In this document: piece by piece, positions 55,969-64,000 of the stretch | Layout of the letters: every line of letters begins with the position of its first letter | Position numbering within the stretch: the stretch's first letter is position 1 | The notes under the pieces: generated by a model | The model's input: only the letters and a program-made list of their open reading frames with translations | What the model was told of the DNA's origin: nothing | Database searches by the model: none | Made by a program: the position numbers and the translations under genes | Assembly: GCA_003009755.1 (NCBI GenBank) | Contig: PXUB01000032.1 | Location: 62,001 to 126,000, forward strand | Direction: 5' to 3' | Source: Thermoplasmatales archaeon SW_10_69_26 | GTDB lineage: Archaea; Thermoplasmatota; SW-10-69-26 | DNA length: 64,000 nucleotides

Positions 55969-56811
55969 TCAGCCCTCGGCCTGGATGGCGCGGGCGTCGG
56001 CGACGTCCTGCTCGCCGAACCGCCAGGGGACCTCGCCGCCCTCGCCGATCTCCCGGATGTCGGCGGCGCTGTCGAGCTGCCACCACATGACCGAGGATTC
56101 GTTCGACGAGTGCGAGCGGTTCTCCTGGGCCGGCGTGTCCGGCTCGGGGTCCTCGCTCATCTCGTGGTCTTGCACCATCGGCAGCGGGCTGTTCACGAGC
56201 CCGAGGAGGTGGCCGGCCTCGTGGATGCCGACGGCTCGGGTCACCTTCCACTCGCGTGTGGCCGGCGTCGCTTTCCGCTCGCAGACGACCTCGTCGTCCG
56301 GGCAGGGCAGCTGGCACACGGGGGCGTCGTTCTCGCACGTCGAGTCCCGGATCTCCCCCTTGAACAACGCGAAGGCTCGCGTGTCGAAGGAGAGGCCGAG
56401 GGTGCCCTCTTGCGCGAACCGCCCGTCGAGGAAGAGGACGTGCATGACCTCGGTGTCGTTGGCGACCTCGGTGTCCTGCCGCTCGGCGTGCAGGTCCCGC
56501 AGCTCGCCGAGAGCGTAGGCGTAGTCCTCGCCTTGCTCGGGCAGTTCCTCGTCCACGCGGATCTCGATCTCGGCGGCGGTGACGCGCTCGAGCTCGTCGA
56601 CGAACTGCTCCTCGGCCGGCGTGTCCTCGTCCCAAAGGGCGCCGGGCGCGTGGTCGATCTCGACGACGACCGTCTCGGCCTCGGCCAGGTAGCTGTCGTA
56701 GGCCGCGCCGGGGCCCCGTGCCTGCACGTTGGGGCCCAAGGCGTCGAGGAAGGTGCACCCGGAGCTGGCCACGAGGACGAGAAGGGTTATGCCTAGAGCC
56801 TTGCGCGCCAT
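55969..56811 (-). CDS. Lipoprotein with metzincin-type zinc site
   Basis: The protein has about 280 residues from the methionine at 56811. Its signal ends in a lipobox-like ASSGC (Cys near residue 19), so it is probably lipid-anchored outside the cell. The HEAGHLLGLVN segment (near residue 200) follows the metzincin rule HExxHxxGxxN/H, with Asn in place of the third His/Asp; a later DHEMSED may supply a ligand or Met-turn. Six cysteines, CENDAPVC, CPDDEVVC and nearby, suggest disulphides. It is probably a metallopeptidase, but the changed third ligand leaves activity open. Confidence 0.7.
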   Translation of the reverse strand: MARKALGITLLVLVASSGCTFLDALGPNVQARGPGAAYDSYLAEAETVVVEIDHAPGALWDEDTPAEEQFVDELERVTAAEIEIRVDEELPEQGEDYAYALGELRDLHAERQDTEVANDTEVMHVLFLDGRFAQEGTLGLSFDTRAFALFKGEIRDSTCENDAPVCQLPCPDDEVVCERKATPATREWKVTRAVGIHEAGHLLGLVNSPLPMVQDHEMSEDPEPDTPAQENRSHSSNESSVMWWQLDSAADIREIGEGGEVPWRFGEQDVADARAIQAEG

Positions 56812-56863
56812 CTGGGACCCCATGGCCGCTTGGGGCCTTCTAAGGTTTCCGTTCGTGGACCGG

Positions 56864-58051
56864 TCAGGCCCGTTCGAGCGCGAGCTGGGCGACGTGTTCC
56901 CCGAACGGCAGCGAGCAGGTCAACCCCGGCGAGACGGCGTTCAGCACGTGCACCGTGTTGCCCTGCTCGCGAACGACCAGGTCCATCACGAGCTCGCCCT
57001 CGCGGGAGACCATCTGGGCCCGGTTGCCGGCGTAGCTGTCCACGAGGTCGACGGCCTCGATCTCTGGGACGAGGCGTCGGGCCTCGGCGGCCATCGCTTT
57101 CAGCGACAAGCTCTTGTGCACCTCGTCGCCGATCAGGGAGCGGATCTTGGCGTCGCCCAGCAGACGGTAGAAGCCCGGCCACGACAGCGTGTCCAACAGA
57201 TCGCGGCCGTCGGCCCCCCAGAACGAGTAGGCCTCGCGTCCGAAGGCCAGCATCGCGCCCGGTCCGACGATCAACCGGCCGTCGGCGCGCTTGGATAAGT
57301 GCACCCCGAGGAACGGCAGCTCCGGGTCCGGGGCCGGGTAGACGTGGCCCTCGACCATGTCCCGCTTGTCCGCGACGACCTCGGCGTAGTAGCCGCGGAA
57401 GGGCACGATCCGCATGTCCGGGCACACGTCCTGGCCCAACCGGTCGGCCTGCAGCCCGGCCGCGTTGACGGCCCCGCCCGCCTCGAGGGTGCCCTTGCTG
57501 GTGTGCACGCGCACGCCGCGGCCCGTGTCCTCGATCGCCTCGACCGTCGTGTCGTAGAGGAACTCGGCCCCGGCCGTCATCGCCTCGCCGGTCAGCGAGT
57601 GCACGTAGGCCCGGGCGTCGAAGCTGGCGTAGGCGGGCACGCGGAGCCCGGCCCGGCCGCGGGCCGCCGGCTCGACCTGCTGGATCTCCTCGGGCTCGAG
57701 CATCCGGGCTTCGATGCCGTTGGTCTGCGAGCGTCGGTGGGCTTCCTCGAGGTAACCGATCTCGGTCTCGTTTTGCGCGACGACGAGCAGCCCGTTCTGG
57801 CGCAGCGGGATGTCCCGCTCCCGGCAGTAGGCGATCAGCCGGCGGGCGCCCTCTCTCGCGAACCTCGCCTTCGTCGAGCCCGGCTCGTACTGGTAGCCGG
57901 CGTGCACGACACCGCTGTTGCGGCCGCTTTGATGCAGCGCGGGCCCGGTCTCCTTGTCGAGCACGACGACCTCGTGCCCGTCCTTGGCCAGCCACCGCGC
58001 CACCGAGGAACCGATCGCGCCTGCGCCGACGACGGCGACGTCCGCGTCCAC
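56864..58051 (-). CDS. lhgO: FAD-dependent L-2-hydroxyglutarate oxidase-like protein
   Basis: The 395-residue protein starts at the GTG at 58051, one codon before the FAD-binding VDADVAVVGAGAIGSSVARWLAKDG. The second FAD contact (SGRNSGVVHAGYQYEPGSTKA, split at about 40-60) and the C-terminal NAVSPGLTCSLPFGE match LhgO, which oxidises L-2-hydroxyglutarate to 2-oxoglutarate and passes electrons to the membrane quinone pool. It could equally serve another 2-hydroxyacid. A longer frame reaches 58144, but the added residues are unlike the family. Confidence 0.9.
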   Translation of the reverse strand: MDADVAVVGAGAIGSSVARWLAKDGHEVVVLDKETGPALHQSGRNSGVVHAGYQYEPGSTKARFAREGARRLIAYCRERDIPLRQNGLLVVAQNETEIGYLEEAHRRSQTNGIEARMLEPEEIQQVEPAARGRAGLRVPAYASFDARAYVHSLTGEAMTAGAEFLYDTTVEAIEDTGRGVRVHTSKGTLEAGGAVNAAGLQADRLGQDVCPDMRIVPFRGYYAEVVADKRDMVEGHVYPAPDPELPFLGVHLSKRADGRLIVGPGAMLAFGREAYSFWGADGRDLLDTLSWPGFYRLLGDAKIRSLIGDEVHKSLSLKAMAAEARRLVPEIEAVDLVDSYAGNRAQMVSREGELVMDLVVREQGNTVHVLNAVSPGLTCSLPFGEHVAQLALERA

Positions 58052-58321
58052 GGGGGCCGAACGCGGGAGGGGGCTTTCAGCGTTGGCGAAGACGGTGGCA
58101 CGAGCGCTGGAGGGAAACGCAGAGGAGCGGAGGAGAGCGGACACGGGAAGCAGGACGCGGCTTGCGGCGGCGGGAAAGCCCCAGACACGAAGCCCCGAAG
58201 CCAGGGACCAGCCGTGTCCGGCGGCCGGCGGGACCGCGGCGGGCGGAGGGATCGCTGGCGAGCGGTGTTGCGGCTGTACTTCCGCTGACCGGCCCCAGCG
58301 GGCCTGCCGCCGCGCTGGCCC
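58052..58321. other. Intergenic gap before the unrecognised gene
   Basis: About 270 bp contain no supported gene, repeat or RNA. Frames crossing it on both strands are extensions of neighbouring genes with GC-biased composition. Confidence 0.4.
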
Positions 58322-58822
58322 TCACCAGCCCGACGACGAGCGCGATGGAGACGATGGGTGCACCCATCGTCGATGCAGGGCGAGGTAGCCTGGAGAGATC
58401 ACCCTGTCGGGCCGCTCGATCGGCGACCCGAGGGACGAGGAACGCGAGGCCTTGGCCTTCTCTTTCATCTTCTTCGAGCGTTCCTTGGCCGTGTAGCCGG
58501 TGGCGCCCTGGAGGAAGTCGTTCCACGCCTCGCGGGTCTCCTCGACGGTGTCCATCTCCTCCTCGAAGTCGATGTCCTTGGGGTCCTTCTGGTCGTTGAT
58601 GACCCACAGGGTGCTCTTCTTGTAGTAGCGGGCCTCGACGTTGTTGATGTGGCCGAAGGAGGCCTGGTACCACTCGTCGGGGTCGTGCTTGGCTTCGCGG
58701 TCGGGGATCTCGTTGGCCTCCTCGAAGGCCTCTTCCATGACCTCGCCGAGATCCGTCTCGGCCTTGTGACCGCGCTTCACGGGGTAGGCTTGGGCTTCCT
58801 CGGGCGGCTCCTCGACGACCAT
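58322..58822 (-). CDS. Unrecognised acidic-basic small protein
   Basis: The 166-residue protein starts at the ATG at 58822 (MVVEEPPEEAQAYPVKRG). The part up to about residue 125 looks conserved in kind: FGHINNVEARYYKKSTLWVINDQK with aromatic residues, EEMDTVEETREAWNDFLQGATGYTAKERSKKMKEKAK. After that the sequence becomes low-complexity and the true end may be earlier. I do not recognise the family; ATGYTAKERSKKMKEK suggests a nucleic-acid or ribosome contact. It is divergent from the VKOR homologue, about 57 bases apart. Confidence 0.55.
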   Translation of the reverse strand: MVVEEPPEEAQAYPVKRGHKAETDLGEVMEEAFEEANEIPDREAKHDPDEWYQASFGHINNVEARYYKKSTLWVINDQKDPKDIDFEEEMDTVEETREAWNDFLQGATGYTAKERSKKMKEKAKASRSSSLGSPIERPDRVISPGYLALHRRWVHPSSPSRSSSGW

Positions 58823-58878
58823 CGCTGTTCGTCGACCACAACGCGTGGCCCCTCTTGGCTCTGTCGAAGCCGCCGGGC

Positions 58879-59349
58879 GTGAGGGTGGCCGCCGAGAGGC
58901 ATCGCGAGAACCGAGGCGGCGGGCGAGACGTCGGGCTGCTCGCAATCGCCGCCCTCGGCCTGCTCGTGTCCACGTACTTCACGGCCGTGACCTACCAGTG
59001 GGTGCGGCCGGACGCCTCGTGGATCCCGCAGGTCTGCCGGATGGACGAGAAGACGTGCGCCCGCATCGTGGACACGGGCTACGGGCAGGCCTTCGGTGCG
59101 CCGAACTCCGTGTTCGGCATCGCCTGGTACCTCGCCGTCGCCGGCGTCACGCTGTACCGCTGGACCGGCGACCCGTTGCTGCCCTGCTCGGTGTTGATTC
59201 TGCTCGCGGCGGGCGTCGTCGCTTTCAGCGTGTACCTCGCCTGGGCGCTCGTCCAGCGCTTGGGCGTGCACTGCCCGCTTTGCTACCTCTCCCACACCCT
59301 CAACGTCGGCGTGCTCGTCGGCTTCGTCGGCCTGTGCGCGATCGGTTGA
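58879..59349 (+). CDS. Vitamin K epoxide reductase (VKOR)-family membrane protein
   Basis: The 156-residue protein has four transmembrane helices (about 18-36, 70-88, 95-115 and 130-150). It has the paired cysteines of VKOR: C-x5-C in QVCRMDEKTCARI before the second helix, and the catalytic CxxC in VHCPLCYLSH at the last helix. It would reoxidise a periplasmic thioredoxin-like partner with quinone, forming disulphides in secreted proteins, fitting the cysteine-paired surface proteins in this window. The start is a GTG at 58879; a TTG at 58855 is an alternative. Confidence 0.85.
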   Translation: MRVAAERHRENRGGGRDVGLLAIAALGLLVSTYFTAVTYQWVRPDASWIPQVCRMDEKTCARIVDTGYGQAFGAPNSVFGIAWYLAVAGVTLYRWTGDPLLPCSVLILLAAGVVAFSVYLAWALVQRLGVHCPLCYLSHTLNVGVLVGFVGLCAIG

Positions 59350-59395
59350 CTGGACGAACATCCTTTTCGGCACGCCATCCATGGTGACCCGTCCC

Positions 59396-61123
59396 ATGCC
59401 CTCGTCCAGCGTGATCGATCCTCGACCCGGGGACGACGAGAACTGGTACCGCGAGGACCCGCCCTTGCAGCAGCTGCTGGCTCTACACGTTGACGAGGCC
59501 ACGCTGGGAGCCGCCGAGCACCGGCTCGACGACCTCGGCGAGCTGGCGCCGGCCGACCTGGACCGGTGGGCGCGCGAGGCCGACCGCCACGAACCGACGC
59601 TCGAGCGCCGATCCCCGACGGGCGAACGCGTGGACCGCGTCGACTTCCATCCCGCCTACGAGAACCTGCGGCTGGCCGCGCGCATCAACGGCGTGTTCAC
59701 CGCCAGCTGGCACGAGATGGGCGAGGCCGAGCGCGCCCCGCGAGCGCTCACGTTCGCGCTGGGCTACCTCTACGCGCAGGCCGAAGCCGGCTACTACTGC
59801 CCGGCCTGCATGACCGACGGGGCCGCCTTCGTGCTCGACCGCCACGCCCCCGAGCCGCTGGCCGAGCGCTTCGTCCCCCGCCTGGTCAGCCGGGACCCCG
59901 ACGAGGGGATCGAGGGCGCCATGTACCTGACGGAGAAGGAGGGGGGTTCCGACGTGGGCGCCAGCACGCGCACCCGAGCCCGGCAGGCCGAGGACGGCAC
60001 CTGGCGCCTGACCGGCGAGAAGTGGTTCGCCTCCAACTGCACCGCCGAGGTCGCCATGGCCCTGGCGCGCATGCCCGACGGCGAGGAGGGCACCGAAGGG
60101 CTGGGCCTGTTCCTCGTTCCGCGGCACCTGTCCAACGGCTCCCCCAACCCCGGCCTCCACCTCGAGCGGCTCAAGGACAAGCTCGGCGTCCAGAGCATGC
60201 CCACCGGCGAGATCGTGCTCGACGAGGCCCACGCCCACCTCGTCCAGGGCGCCGGCTCCGGGTTCAAGGCGATGGCCGAGATGGTGAACCTCTCCCGCCT
60301 GTACAACGCCGTCGCCAGCGTCGCGGTGGCCCGCCGGGCCCTGCGCGAGGGCCAACGCGCCGGCCGCCAACGCGAGACCTTCGGCCAGCCCCTGCACGAG
60401 CACGCGCTGTTCCTGCGCGACCTCGTCGAGCTCACCGTCGACGTCGAGGGCGGCCTCGCCTTCACGCTCGACCAGGCCGAGGTCTTCGACCGCTGGGCCG
60501 AGGGCGAGGAAGACGCCCGCGCCCCGCTGCGGATCCTGACCCCGTGCGCGAAGGCGATGACCGCCAAGCTCGGCGTCGCGGCCGCCAGCGAGGGCTGCGA
60601 GCTGCTGGGCGGGCAAGGCTACATCGAGGAGTACGTGACCCCGCGCCTTTTGCGCGACGCCCAGGTCTTGCCGATCTGGGAGGGCACGACGAACATCCAG
60701 GCGCTGGATCTGCTGCGCGCCGTCGCCCGGGACCGGGCGCTGCCCGGCTTCCTCGCCCACAGCTCGGCCCGGTTGGCCGAGGCCGAGGCCGAGGGCCACG
60801 AGGGGCTCGAACCCGCGATCGCTCGCGTCCGCGAGGGGTACGAGCGGATCGAGCAGGCCGGCGAGCGGCTGGCCTCCGTCGACCGCGATACAGCGGAGGC
60901 GATGGCCATCGATCTCACGCGGGACGCCTACCACGTCCACGCCGCCGCGCTGCTGGCCCGCCGAGCCGCCCACCACCCGGACGACGATCGAGCGCGCGAG
61001 GTGGCCCACCTGTATGCGGCCCGCCACGTCGCCGAGGACCGCAGCCTCGGCCGACGCGCGGTCCGGCAGGCGCTGGCCGACCACGGGACCGAGATCGCAT
61101 ACCCAGCCACGTCACACAGCTAG
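59396..61123 (+). CDS. Acyl-CoA dehydrogenase, AidB-like
   Basis: The 575-residue flavoprotein shows the acyl-CoA dehydrogenase core: YLTEKEGGSDVGAS (the FAD/substrate loop, near residues 180-193), LTGEKWFASNC, GLGLFLVPRHL, and late in the protein LLGGQGYIEEYVTPRLLRDAQVLPIWEGTTNIQA with the usual catalytic-base region. The first 160 residues contain a YYCPACMTDGAAF segment typical of AidB/isovaleryl-CoA-type relatives. It probably desaturates a branched or long acyl-CoA. A CCTTTTCGG box at 59360 favours the ATG at 59396 over the one at 59381. Confidence 0.92.
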   Translation: MPSSSVIDPRPGDDENWYREDPPLQQLLALHVDEATLGAAEHRLDDLGELAPADLDRWAREADRHEPTLERRSPTGERVDRVDFHPAYENLRLAARINGVFTASWHEMGEAERAPRALTFALGYLYAQAEAGYYCPACMTDGAAFVLDRHAPEPLAERFVPRLVSRDPDEGIEGAMYLTEKEGGSDVGASTRTRARQAEDGTWRLTGEKWFASNCTAEVAMALARMPDGEEGTEGLGLFLVPRHLSNGSPNPGLHLERLKDKLGVQSMPTGEIVLDEAHAHLVQGAGSGFKAMAEMVNLSRLYNAVASVAVARRALREGQRAGRQRETFGQPLHEHALFLRDLVELTVDVEGGLAFTLDQAEVFDRWAEGEEDARAPLRILTPCAKAMTAKLGVAAASEGCELLGGQGYIEEYVTPRLLRDAQVLPIWEGTTNIQALDLLRAVARDRALPGFLAHSSARLAEAEAEGHEGLEPAIARVREGYERIEQAGERLASVDRDTAEAMAIDLTRDAYHVHAAALLARRAAHHPDDDRAREVAHLYAARHVAEDRSLGRRAVRQALADHGTEIAYPATSHS

Positions 61124-61242
61124 GCGGACAGGGAGCCTCAGCCCGGCCACGAGGGCCAACCCAGCGACCGGGGCGCGCAGAGGCAGCGCTGCCTCGCATC
61201 GGTCCCCTGCGTCCTCGTGAGGGCCTGACCGTTGCCGTTCGG

Positions 61243-61938
61243 TCAGGTGACGACCGGGTCGGCGTCGCCGGGGGCGGTCTCGCCCGCGGTGCGTGTGGCC
61301 CGCTCGTAGTAGGCCGCCCAGGAGGTGGCGATCCACGCGATCGCCGGGATCGCGCCCACGATCAGCAAGATCAAGCCGCCGACGAGGATCAACAAGGACA
61401 CCATCAGCAGGCCGAACAGCGACCACGCGTACCCGCCGGTGGCCGCCCAGCTGGCCCGCAACGCGTCGAGAGGATCCAGCTCGCGGTCGACGATGATGTA
61501 GGGCGTGAACGACAGGCGCACCATCGCGACCAGGCCGGGCACGACGAAGAGGACGAGACCGACCGTGACCGCCAACCCGTAGAGGAGCATCCCGCCCGCG
61601 GCCGCGACGTAGCGGCGGAAGCCGGCCAGCAGGTCGTCCAGCTCGGGCTCGAAGCCGCGCACCGCGCGCAGCGACAGGTAGGCGAGGCCGACGACGAGCG
61701 GTCCGGTGACCAGGATCGACCCCAGGGGGCTGATCACGGACACCACCTGCTGGGGGCCGCCGGGGCCGGGAGGGACGGAGAAGACGTTCGAGAGGGACTC
61801 GACGGCCACGTAGATCAAGACGGCCACGATCAGCGTCCAGACGTGGGCCGTCAGCGTGTGCCAACCCTCCTCCAGCGCGGATCGCACGCTGGGCCGTGCG
61901 CGTTCGACCCTGTCGTCGGAGGGCGGCATCGCCGGCAT
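61243..61938 (-). CDS. Multispanning membrane protein (DUF4013/DUF975-like)
   Basis: The 231-residue protein has about five to six membrane helices with a small-residue-rich pattern (LGSILVTGPLVVGLAYLSL, MLLYGLAVTVGLVLFVVPGLVAMVRLSF, SLFGLLMVSLLILVGGLILLIVGAIPAIAWIATSW). The FVVPGLVAMVRLSFTPYIIVD segment, followed by LDALRASWAATGGY, is the landmark of archaeal/bacterial DUF975-type proteins of unknown function. It lies downstream of the pterin dehydratase gene on the same strand. Confidence 0.7.
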   Translation of the reverse strand: MPAMPPSDDRVERARPSVRSALEEGWHTLTAHVWTLIVAVLIYVAVESLSNVFSVPPGPGGPQQVVSVISPLGSILVTGPLVVGLAYLSLRAVRGFEPELDDLLAGFRRYVAAAGGMLLYGLAVTVGLVLFVVPGLVAMVRLSFTPYIIVDRELDPLDALRASWAATGGYAWSLFGLLMVSLLILVGGLILLIVGAIPAIAWIATSWAAYYERATRTAGETAPGDADPVVT

Positions 61939-61959
61939 GGCGCGGCCTCTTGGACGAGC

Positions 61960-62256
61960 CTAAACGAGATCGCGCTTGCGCAGGACGTCGGTGATGGAGC
62001 TGGCCAGCTCCTCGTCGCGATCGCTGAGGCCGCCGATGTCGTGGCTCCAGGAGGTGATGCGGACCTGGTTGTACTCCTCGATGTGGAAGTCCGGGTGGTG
62101 CATCTGGTCCTCGGCGATCTCGGCCAGCTCGTTGAACAGATCGACGGCCTCGATGAAGTCCTCCGTCTCGATCTCGATCTCGATCATCTTGCCGTCGTCG
62201 GTGACCGTCCAACCCTCGGGGACCTCGATGTCGACGTCGTGTTCGTGGTGGGCCAT
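61960..62256 (-). CDS. Pterin-4a-carbinolamine dehydratase
   Basis: The 98-residue protein matches the PCD/DCoH family: GWTVTDDGKMIEIEIETEDF, then DLFNELAEIAEDQMHHPDFHIEEYNQVRI with the catalytic HHP, and TSWSHDIGGLSDRD, which contains the final conserved HD. In archaea such proteins may act on tetrahydrobiopterin-like or molybdopterin-type pterins, or serve a regulatory role. Its length is normal. Confidence 0.9.
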   Translation of the reverse strand: MAHHEHDVDIEVPEGWTVTDDGKMIEIEIETEDFIEAVDLFNELAEIAEDQMHHPDFHIEEYNQVRITSWSHDIGGLSDRDEELASSITDVLRKRDLV

Positions 62257-62349
62257 CGTTCACCAGCTCGACGACCGAAGGGAGCCTGGCGGGATGAAAG
62301 TGACGCAGGCCACGATGCGGCCCCGAGGGTCCCCAAGCGGTCTCGAGGA

Positions 62350-62583
62350 CGAACAGCTTGCCGCGTCGACGCGCCCGAGAAGGCCAAGGCCGACAGCCGA
62401 ACGTTCGCCGCGCGGCTGACGCGCGAGGTGGGCGTCACCGGTGTCGCCGGTGGCAGCTTCCACCACGAGGAGGGCACGGGCGAGGACCTGAGCCGGTTCC
62501 CCTTCGCCGCCAGCGACGACCGCGTGGACGAGGCCGAGGCCAACCTGCGCGAGGGTTTGACCGCCGACAGGGGACAAGGTTGA
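62350..62583 (+). pseudogene. C-terminal remnant of a PLP-dependent aminotransferase
   Basis: The frame reads EKAKADSRTFAARLTREVGV, then TGVAGGSFHHEEGTGEDLSRFPF, AASDDRVDEAEANLREGL. This is the final segment of class I/II aminotransferases (gv.vtPGssFg..g....lRfsfa...e.l.eal..L), with FAARL before it. No N-terminal part or PLP lysine is nearby, so about 75 codons of an old gene survive. Codon use is like the genome's. Confidence 0.6.
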
Positions 62584-62628
62584 AACGACAGATGGGCCTG
62601 CGCCCCTGACTCCACGCAGGTGAGATAA

Positions 62629-64000
62629 GTGGCAGGATCGGCGCTCTTCCAGGTTGCCGTCATCAGCGTCCTCGGCATCGGGGCCTCGTGGATCGCCTCG
62701 CGCCTAGGGCTACCCTCGATCCTGCTCCTGCTCTTCGCCGGGTTCCTCGCCGGTCCGATCACCGGCTGGGTGAAACCCGGTGTCCTCTTCGGCGACCTCC
62801 TGTCACCGTTCGTGGGGCTGAGCGTCGCCATCATCCTCTTCGAGGGCGGGTTGTCCTTGCGCGCCGTCGAGCTCGACGACATCGGGACCCCCGTGCGGAA
62901 CCTGGTCACGCTCGGCGTCCTGGTGACGTGGGCGATCCTCGCCGCCGCGGCCTACCTCTTCGTCCAGCTTCCGCTCAACGTCGCGCTCCTGCTGGGCGCG
63001 ATCCTCACGGTGACCGGACCGACGGTCATCATCCCCCTGTTGCGCCAGATCCGCCCCAAGCAACCCGTCGGCAACCTCCTCAAGTGGGAGGGGATCTTGA
63101 TCGACCCGATCGGGGTCATCCTGGCCGTCCTCGTGTTCGAGGCGATCCTCGCTGGCGGGTTCCAGGAGGCTACGCAGGTCGTCGCGATCACGATCGGCCA
63201 ATCGCTGATCGCCGGCTTCGTGATCGGCGGGATCGGCGCTTTCGCCACCTACCTCCTCCTGAAACGTCACTGGGTCGACGACCACCTCGAGAGCCCCGTC
63301 ACGCTCGGCATGGTGGTCGCCGTGTTCACGGCCTGCGAGCTCATCCAGGTCGAAAGCGGGCTCGTCGGCGCCACCGTCATGGGCGCCGTGCTCGCGAACC
63401 AGGGCGACGTCGCCAAGCGCCACATCGTCGAGTTCAAGGAGAACCTCCGCGTCCTCCTGATCTCGTTCCTCTTCATCGTGCTCGCGGCTCGACTGGAGCC
63501 GAGCGCGCTCGAGATCGTCGGGCCCGGAAGCCTGGCGTTCCTCGTCGTGCTGTTCGTCGTCGCTCGCCCGGTCGCGGTCCTGTTGTCGACGATCGGCACC
63601 GATCTCGACTGGTCGCAGCGGGCGTTCCTCTCCTCGATGGCCCCCCGCGGCATCGTGGCGGCCTCGATCGCCAGCGTGTTCGCCCTCGAGCTCGAGGAGG
63701 CTGGCGTCCCCGGCGGCGACGAGCTCGTGTCGCTGGCCTTCCTCGCCATCGTCGCCACCGTCGGCGTCTACGGTCTCGCCGCCGGCCCGCTGTCCCGCTG
63801 GCTGGACATCGGCGACCCCGACCCGCAAGGGATCTTGATCGTCGGCGCCCACGAATGGAGCCGGGACCTCGCCCTCGAGCTCCGCAAGACCGGCATCCCG
63901 GTGCTCCTGATGGACTCCAACGAACGGCGACTGCGGGTCGCCCGCGAGATGGGGCTCGACACCGTGTACGGCCAAAGCGTCACCGAGCACGTCCTCGAGG
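62629..64000 (+). CDS. CPA1-family Na+(K+)/H+ antiporter with TrkA-N domain (partial)
   Basis: The 457 visible codons start at a GTG preceded by AGGTGAGATAA, a good ribosome-binding site. Twelve or so membrane helices follow, with ALNVALLLGAILTVTGPTVI-like and EGILIDPIGVI (catalytic acidic residue) motifs of the NhaP/KefB-like antiporters. The last stretch (GILIVGAHEWSRDLALELRK..VLLMDSNERRLRVAREM) is the start of a TrkA-N nucleotide-binding domain, which gates such transporters. The gene runs off the right edge of the window. It would regulate cytoplasmic pH or cation balance. Confidence 0.9.
   Translation, partial: MAGSALFQVAVISVLGIGASWIASRLGLPSILLLLFAGFLAGPITGWVKPGVLFGDLLSPFVGLSVAIILFEGGLSLRAVELDDIGTPVRNLVTLGVLVTWAILAAAAYLFVQLPLNVALLLGAILTVTGPTVIIPLLRQIRPKQPVGNLLKWEGILIDPIGVILAVLVFEAILAGGFQEATQVVAITIGQSLIAGFVIGGIGAFATYLLLKRHWVDDHLESPVTLGMVVAVFTACELIQVESGLVGATVMGAVLANQGDVAKRHIVEFKENLRVLLISFLFIVLAARLEPSALEIVGPGSLAFLVVLFVVARPVAVLLSTIGTDLDWSQRAFLSSMAPRGIVAASIASVFALELEEAGVPGGDELVSLAFLAIVATVGVYGLAAGPLSRWLDIGDPDPQGILIVGAHEWSRDLALELRKTGIPVLLMDSNERRLRVAREMGLDTVYGQSVTEHVLE

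Overview
The window is GC-rich archaeal DNA, dense with genes on both strands. Archaeal markers are the RpoE'/Spt4/dephospho-CoA kinase/S24e/S27ae cluster, the membrane-anchored LonB protease, the AglB oligosaccharyltransferase and Lhr. Together with DNA gyrase B, a membrane pyrophosphatase, ComB, tetrahydrofolate-type folate genes and acidic, sequon-rich secreted proteins with archaeosortase-like C-termini, they point to a euryarchaeon (Thermoplasmatota or a haloarchaeal relative; the exact class cannot be fixed from this sequence). Leaderless starts and starts preceded by a GGTGA-type ribosome-binding site both occur.

Layout. 1-4,650: a cut-off cation exchanger, a PIMT-like/TPR protein, a mini-flavoprotein, a helix-hairpin-helix protein, a zinc finger and a DUF892 helical-bundle protein. 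4,710-5,525: an intact tRNA-Arg(TCG) inside an array of its own 5' and 3' fragments, separated by covarying hairpins. 5,531-18,917: secreted Lon-like protease, pyrophosphatase, the RpoE'-to-S27ae operon, secreted proteins, a hydroxyacid dehydrogenase, ComB, Lhr and dodecin. 19,066-21,210: a thiolase/OB-fold operon. 22,622-25,751: a folate/one-carbon operon (purN-folC-folP-folB). 25,958-27,547: a Hef-like helicase without nuclease domain.

27,547-40,747 is an accessory island. It is bracketed by an IS630-type and an IS1595-type element, with a decayed IS5-like element inside. It carries three large secreted repeat proteins (a DxY-repeat protein, a kelch protein and a 1317-residue beta-helix protein) and a two-gene HTH/nucleotidyltransferase module that looks like a toxin-antitoxin system.

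40,879-64,000 is housekeeping again: tRNA-His, gyrB (followed by hairpins and a second copy of its own 3' end), nadM, lonB, prs, two secreted metallopeptidases, aglB, threonine aldolase, an LhgO-like oxidase, a VKOR homologue, an acyl-CoA dehydrogenase, pterin carbinolamine dehydratase, an aminotransferase remnant and a CPA1-type antiporter cut off by the window end.

The most unusual signals are in the non-coding DNA. They are (i) the fragmented tRNA-Arg array with structured inserts, (ii) a non-autonomous element family sharing TA-flanked termini with the IS630 element, where the IS and one copy sit exactly in the shared stop codons of convergent gene pairs and restore both stops, and (iii) hairpin arrays with covarying stems at several intergenic sites, including one between gyrB and a duplicated gyrB tail.
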